Shown piece by piece: positions 59,157 through 64,000 of a stretch of DNA of 64,000 nucleotides. The stretch covers positions 20,697 through 84,696 of the forward strand of contig NW_018396400.1 of the NCBI RefSeq assembly GCF_000003195.3, read 5' to 3'. The translations under genes were made by a program, and so were the position numbers. The notes beneath the pieces were generated by a model. It searched no databases, was not told the DNA's origin, and saw nothing but the letters and a program-made list of their open reading frames with translations. Each line of letters starts with the position of its first letter. Positions within the stretch are counted from its first letter, which is position 1. Source of the DNA: Sorghum bicolor (taxonomy: Eukaryota > Streptophyta > Magnoliopsida > Poales > Poaceae).

Positions 59157-62135
59157 AGGACCGTTCCGGCGACCGAGGTATCCAAGGTATACCAAGGTTG
59201 CGCGCCGCGCCCTCGTCGTTCTCCTCAACCATCACCAATACAGCGCATGGCGGCTCGATTCCCAGCCCGGATAGTGTTCAGGCTTCGCGGTCGGAACGAC
59301 TTATCCTTCCAGCTAAGTGTGGGGCATGCGTTCAACATGACAAGAGGGCCGTCAACGATCGGTCCTTAATCGACACAGGCAGGGGCACTATGGTCAACCC
59401 ACCATAAGACCCTGCCCGGTCTCCAATTCCATTCCACACTTGGTTATTCTTTTCCCAGAGCAATCACTGCTTAATCGAGCAGGTATCCACCTATATCTCG
59501 CAGGTGACAGGAAATCACCCGACTTCTACCGGACTAAGCAAGCTAAGCATAGACTCCGCACCTATCTACATAGGACAAGGTAGATAACGTGGGGTGATAA
59601 CAAGGAGTACCCATGCATCAACGGTATCAATCAACTCCTATCACTTAAATGCAATATAGTAGAACAAGCATAGTATATCATATAAGTTAGCGAGAATAGG
59701 GAGACTTAGAATGCTCCGGGGCTTGCCTTTCTCAAACGTGTTGGGTCGGTGATCCGGACACTCCTGCAGCTCCTCTCCGGGTTCCTGTGCTTCCAGAGGT
59801 TCCTGCTCCTGAATCTCTTCAGGTTCCTCGGGTCCCACTTCGTTCTCCTACGAGCCTGTATGATGCATGTGTGCTTGTGAGTGGAGTGCGAGATGCCCGA
59901 GTGGATGCTTGTATGAAAAGGTACCAATGATCATGACATGATGCATAGGTGATTTAATTGGTCATGCTCTTTACAAGGTAGTCAACATCATCCAAGAACA
60001 GACAATTGAATTAAACATCTATTGCATTCTCTTCTATCAATGTGTTCAAGTGTAACCAGCAACACACATGATGCTTCAAAGATACACCAAACCCCTTTTA
60101 TTCTATTTAACCTATATATAACAATTCATAATTTTCTTTATTTATTTCTAGGCCCATCAAAATTTACATGCAGTTCTGTTCATCAATAAATTGTACAAAA
60201 ATTACAGGAGACTATCAGTCAAGCATAAAGTCTACTATAAATTTTTCATAATTTTTGGGTACTTATTTTGAGCTACAAAATTTACAAGATTAATTAATAA
60301 GGGCAAGTACAATTACTCTACTGTGGTATAAGTGTCAAACAACAGATTTCATATTTTTACAATTTGTCTAATATCATAAGAAACACCCACAAAATTTTCC
60401 AGATTTATTGCATGATCCAATTAATTATTAAAAATCATGAATCACTGCCATGCAAGCATTTAAATTACCATAAATCCATTTATACACCAAATAATATGTA
60501 GCAATATTTTCCCAGCGAGTAAACATACATGCAGAGCCAACAAATCAAGTTTCACATTTTTCTGAACCATATTTCATTTACTATGCATTTTCCAAGTCTA
60601 GCAAAAACATGGATTAAATATATTCATTCAGAAAAGTTACTCAAACATGACATGCAATTATATCAAACTGTAGATCTGGAAATATAGAGCACACCAAAAT
60701 TTATTTCATCCACTTTGGAGCTGTAGAACTCAAGATATGAATTCTACAAGTTTTGAATCAATTTCTGGAAATCATTTATTCAAGAAAACCGACGAAAAAG
60801 GCTACGCGCACCCAGATCTACACCCACCGGGGTCCTCCTGCGACTGACAGTGGGTCCCCGACCCCACCGGTCAGCGAGACCGAGAGGGAGCTCACCCCCG
60901 ACGAGCAGATCTCACCGGCGGTGAGGTCTCCGGCCACGGGGTAAGCACCAACGTGCTCCCCGCAGCGAGGCGCACCCAACGGTACCCTTGGATTGGCCGG
61001 AGGATGACCGGAACACCTCCAACGAGCATGCATGGCGGCACAGCGGCGCTGCTCGCCGTGGCCAGGCCGCTCCGGTGTGGTAGAGCGCGCGCAAACGTCT
61101 CTCCGAGCTTCCTCACCACCCTACCGACCTAGCGCAACCAAGAACCAGCGAAAAGAAGCAGGGAAACGCAAGATCCGTCGCGGCGGAGTACTCCGGCGAG
61201 CTTGGGGTAACTCCGGCGAGCGATTCACGGCGCTCGACGGACTCTCACCTCGGTAGAACGCGTGCAGGAGCTTACCCTAACGATGGCGAATGCGCCGGTG
61301 GTCTTGGTGTCGAGGTTTGGTCACTGGGGTGGCCGGCGGTGAGCAGCGGAGCTGCTCCGGCGATGGCGCTGCGGCGGAGCTCTCGGCTTCGGTTGCGCTC
61401 GCGAGTGGAGGGAGGAGGAAGAGGGGCGCGGGCGACAGGAGGGAGGGAATGGCCTGGGAGCCCGAGCCGGCGTCCCGACCAGGGGTGTAGGTGGCCGGCC
61501 GCGGCGCGTCCAACGCCGGCGTACGGCCGCCACGTGGCCGGCGCCAGGTGGAGCGAGGCGCGTCCGCGCGCGCGGGAGAGAGGGGGAGGGGGAGCAGGCC
61601 GGGCCGCTCGCTGGGCCGAAAGGGGAGCGGGGTTGGCCCAGCAGCGCCTGCCCCTTTTCCTTTTTTTTATTTCTTTTCTCCAAATTCTTTCTAAATTCAT
61701 TTGGACCAATTTAAAATCATTTTCACCTCTTGCTCCCAAAAACAAAGTTGTTCTAAAACAAAAACCCTACAACTTTGTTTTAATAAGCAAGACCAAATTC
61801 CCAATAGAATTTGAATTACAAATTAAAACTAGTTCTAGGTTTTCAAATAAATTCAATTTGGAAATTTTTGTATAAATTCTATTTCTCAAATTCTATAGCT
61901 CCAAAAATTGCACAAAAATATTCTTAATTCTTCTTACACATAAATCAACCTAGTTTGAATATTTCACATTTTTAGAAGCAAGCCTCCTATTTTTAGTATA
62001 TTTAAAGCACATGGAATAAAGCACATAAAATCATATTTTGGGATGAATGACATGCTCATGATGCTATGCCTGATGAGAATGCTTATGCATTGCTTTGATA
62101 AGGCTAAGTGCATGCTTAACACCTAGGGTGTTACA

Positions 62136-62149
62136 GCCCTTCCCCCCTT
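62136..62149 (-). other. polypurine tract of internal 5
   Basis: The element strand reads AAGGGGGGAAGGGC, next to LTR5. Confidence 0.8.
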
Positions 62150-62179
62150 AGGGAAATCTCGTCCCGAGATTTAAGTTAC

Positions 62180-63691
62180 TTACCATTTCTTATGAAATTT
62201 TGGATAAACTGTTTTTAGGTAATCCTCTGTTTCCCAGGTGGCATCCCTATCGTCATAATGACTCCACACCACCTTGCACGTTCTGACCACTCTGTTTCGG
62301 GTTACTCGTTCCTTGGTATCCACAATTCCCACTGGCTGCTCTTTATATTCTAAGTCTGCTTTTATTTTGATCCCTCGAGGTTCAATCCTTTGTTCAGGTA
62401 CTTTCAAACATTTCCGTAGTTGCGACACATGGAAGACCGGAAAGATCGAACTCAACTCTTCAGGTAACCGAATCTTGTAGGCCACTGGCCCTTTCCTCTC
62501 CAGTATTTGATACGGTCCCACATATCTGGGTGCAAGCTTGCTTCGAACTCGGAAACGTTGAACTTTCTTCATTGGCGTAACCTTGAGGTACACATAGTCA
62601 CCTACATTGAATTCAAGTGACCTTCTCCTCTTATCAGCATAACTCTTTTGTCGTGATTGTGCCGCTTGCATATGCTGCTGTATGATTTGTACCTTCTTCT
62701 CTGCCTCATTCACGAAGTCGATACCATAGTATCTTCTCTCACCAGGTTCAACCCAGTTTAACGGAGTTCTACATCTCCGACCATACAAAGCTTCGAACGG
62801 GGCCATCTTGATGCTCTCTTGATAACTGTTATTGTAGGAGAATTCAGCCAGAGGTAACCATGACTCCCATGATCCCTTGGACGATAGCACATAGGCCCTC
62901 AGCATATCTTCCAATACTTGGTTTAGCCTCTCCGTTTGACCTGAAGTCTGGGGATGATACACGGTACTTCTTATTAGACTGGTCCCCAAACTCTTATGCA
63001 TTCGCTCCCAGAAGTGAGCGGTGAACTGTGGTCCTCTATCTGATATGATGGTCTTGGGAATACCATGCAACTTGACAATCTCAGCCATATATATATCAGC
63101 ATACTCGGGAGGTCGGTAACGAATTTTTACAGGGATGAAATGAGCCGACTTGGTTAATCGATCTATGATCACCCAAATTGAGTCATTCCCCTTTCTCGTT
63201 GTTGGTAATCCTGTGATAAAGTCCATGCTGACCTCTTCCCATTTCCACTCTGGAACTGACAATGGTTGCAACAGACCTGCAGGTTTCATGTGGATGGCCT
63301 TAACTCTGCAACACGTGTCACAACGGGCTACATATGCGGCTATTTCTTTCTTCATCTTGGTCCACCAAAAGTGGGGTCTTAGGTCTTGATACATCTTACT
63401 ACCGCTAGGATGGATAGAAAGCTTGGAGAGCCGGGCTTCATCCATGATGCGATTCTTTAATTCTCGATTCTTCGGAACTACTAGTCGGTGTTGAAACCAT
63501 AATACCCCTTTCTCATCAATTCGGAACTGAGTTTTTGGGTCATCTTTAATCTTCTCATTGATGTGGAAAATACCCTTGTCTGTTTTCTGACCTTCGATGA
63601 CTTGACTCTCAAGTGAACAACTGAGTTGTATGTGACATAAGACTTCAGGATGCATGAGATTGAACCCATCTTCAAACAACGGTTGAACCAC
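62180..63691 (-). pseudogene. pol fragment: integrase and chromodomain-like module (internal 5)
   Basis: Open for 503 codons from just after TAA 63692-63694 to the normal stop. The DD35E triad is complete and there is no stop at the Arg codon that breaks internal 2 and 4. The zinc finger has the His-to-Arg (EARLSKL) and Gly-to-Ser (HPSG) changes shared with internal 3. Near the C-terminus it has WSHYDD where the others have WSHHDD. Confidence 0.87.
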
Positions 63692-64000
63692 TTAGTAGTG
63701 CGGTTTACGACTCAACGCATCTGCTACTACATTAGCTTTGCCTGGATGATAGTGAACTTCCAGATCATAGTCCTTGATTAACTCTAACCACCGTCGTTGC
63801 CTCATATTCAGCTCGGACTGAGTGAAGATGTACTTCAAGCTCTTATGATCGGTATAAATGTGACACTTATTCCCCAGCAGATAGTGTCTCCAAATCTTCA
63901 AAGCATGCACTACTGCTGCTAACTCGAGGTCGTGAGTTGGGTAGTTGACTTCGTGCTTTCTCAACTGTCGTGAAGCATAAGCTATCACTCTGCCATCTTG
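63692..64000 (-). pseudogene. pol fragment: RNase H C-terminal part (internal 5, runs off the window)
   Basis: It contains [36 protein letters not shown] and [12 protein letters not shown], then a private TAA where the other copies have CAA (Gln). The Trp codon mutated in internal 1 and 3 is intact. The frame continues past the window end. Confidence 0.85.

Larger units (their letters stand above)
58289..62135 (-). repeat. LTR5, long form, interrupted by a gap
   Basis: Both termini are intact (TG...CA on the element strand). It has the 173-bp GC-rich segment and the AT-rich block. A 100-N gap (58987-59086) and 70 bp of unrelated sequence replace what colinearity with LTR3 says should be 237 bp. 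Restoring that length gives about 3914 bp, matching LTR1 (3913 bp). Confidence 0.9.
47781..64000 (-). mobile_element. Ty3/gypsy chromovirus multi-LTR array B (continues past window)
   Basis: LTR4, internal 4, LTR5 and the first 1.9 kb (3' end) of internal 5, all minus strand. The satellite sequence entering LTR4 (CCGAAACTAACGC then TGTAACAG) is the same as that entering LTR1. Array B therefore descends from the same insertion as array A and is not an independent one. It contains no fully open gag-pol. Confidence 0.88.

Noticed and set aside
58968..59369. Open frames running through the N gaps
   Set aside because: Artefacts of translating N; the flanks do not belong to one known continuous sequence.

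Overview
The window is plant centromeric or pericentromeric DNA, most likely from a grass of the Andropogoneae (Sorghum, Saccharum or Miscanthus type). Two tandem-satellite blocks (35-11834 and 42426-47780) are built from monomers of about 137 bp that match my recollection of the sorghum/sugarcane/Miscanthus centromere repeat. The rest is one family of long Ty3/gypsy retrotransposon. I see no host protein gene, tRNA, rRNA or CRISPR array.

Layout. 1-34: short non-satellite edge. 35-11834: satellite; the left half carries recent 6-, 12- and 30-monomer duplications, and the right half an 8-monomer higher-order repeat of about 1.12 kb. 11835-42304: retroelement array A on the minus strand, in plus-coordinate order LTR1 (11835-15747), internal 1, LTR2 (22387-25368), internal 2, LTR3 (32003-35740), internal 3, then a 100-N gap (42305-42404). 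42405-42425: non-matching contig edge. 42426-47780: second satellite block. 47781-64000: array B, also minus strand, with LTR4 (47781-51653), internal 4, LTR5 (58289-62135, containing a second 100-N gap) and partial internal 5. The satellite/LTR junctions of the two arrays are the same, so they descend from one insertion that was later duplicated.

Each intact unit reads, in the element's sense (right to left): 5' LTR of about 3.9 kb; a degenerate initiator-Met-like primer binding site; a leader of about 0.8 kb; an extra ORF of 347 codons; a spacer of about 310 bp; one gag-pol frame of 1481 codons (gag, CCHC knuckle, DSG protease, reverse transcriptase, RNase H, DD35E integrase, C-terminal chromodomain-like module); a polypurine tract; and the 3' LTR. 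It is a chromovirus, by inference closest to Tekay/Del. Every copy carries nonsense or frameshift mutations, mostly C-to-T type, and none looks autonomous.

The most unusual feature is the extra ORF upstream of gag. From its first ATG it encodes a near-copy of the histone H3 N-terminal tail (15 of the first 21 mature residues identical). Lys9 and Ser10 in the ARKS context are kept, while the lysines at positions 4, 14 and 18 are replaced. A possible dsRBD-like domain, a long coiled coil and an acidic tail follow. The element therefore encodes both an H3-tail look-alike and a chromodomain-like module.
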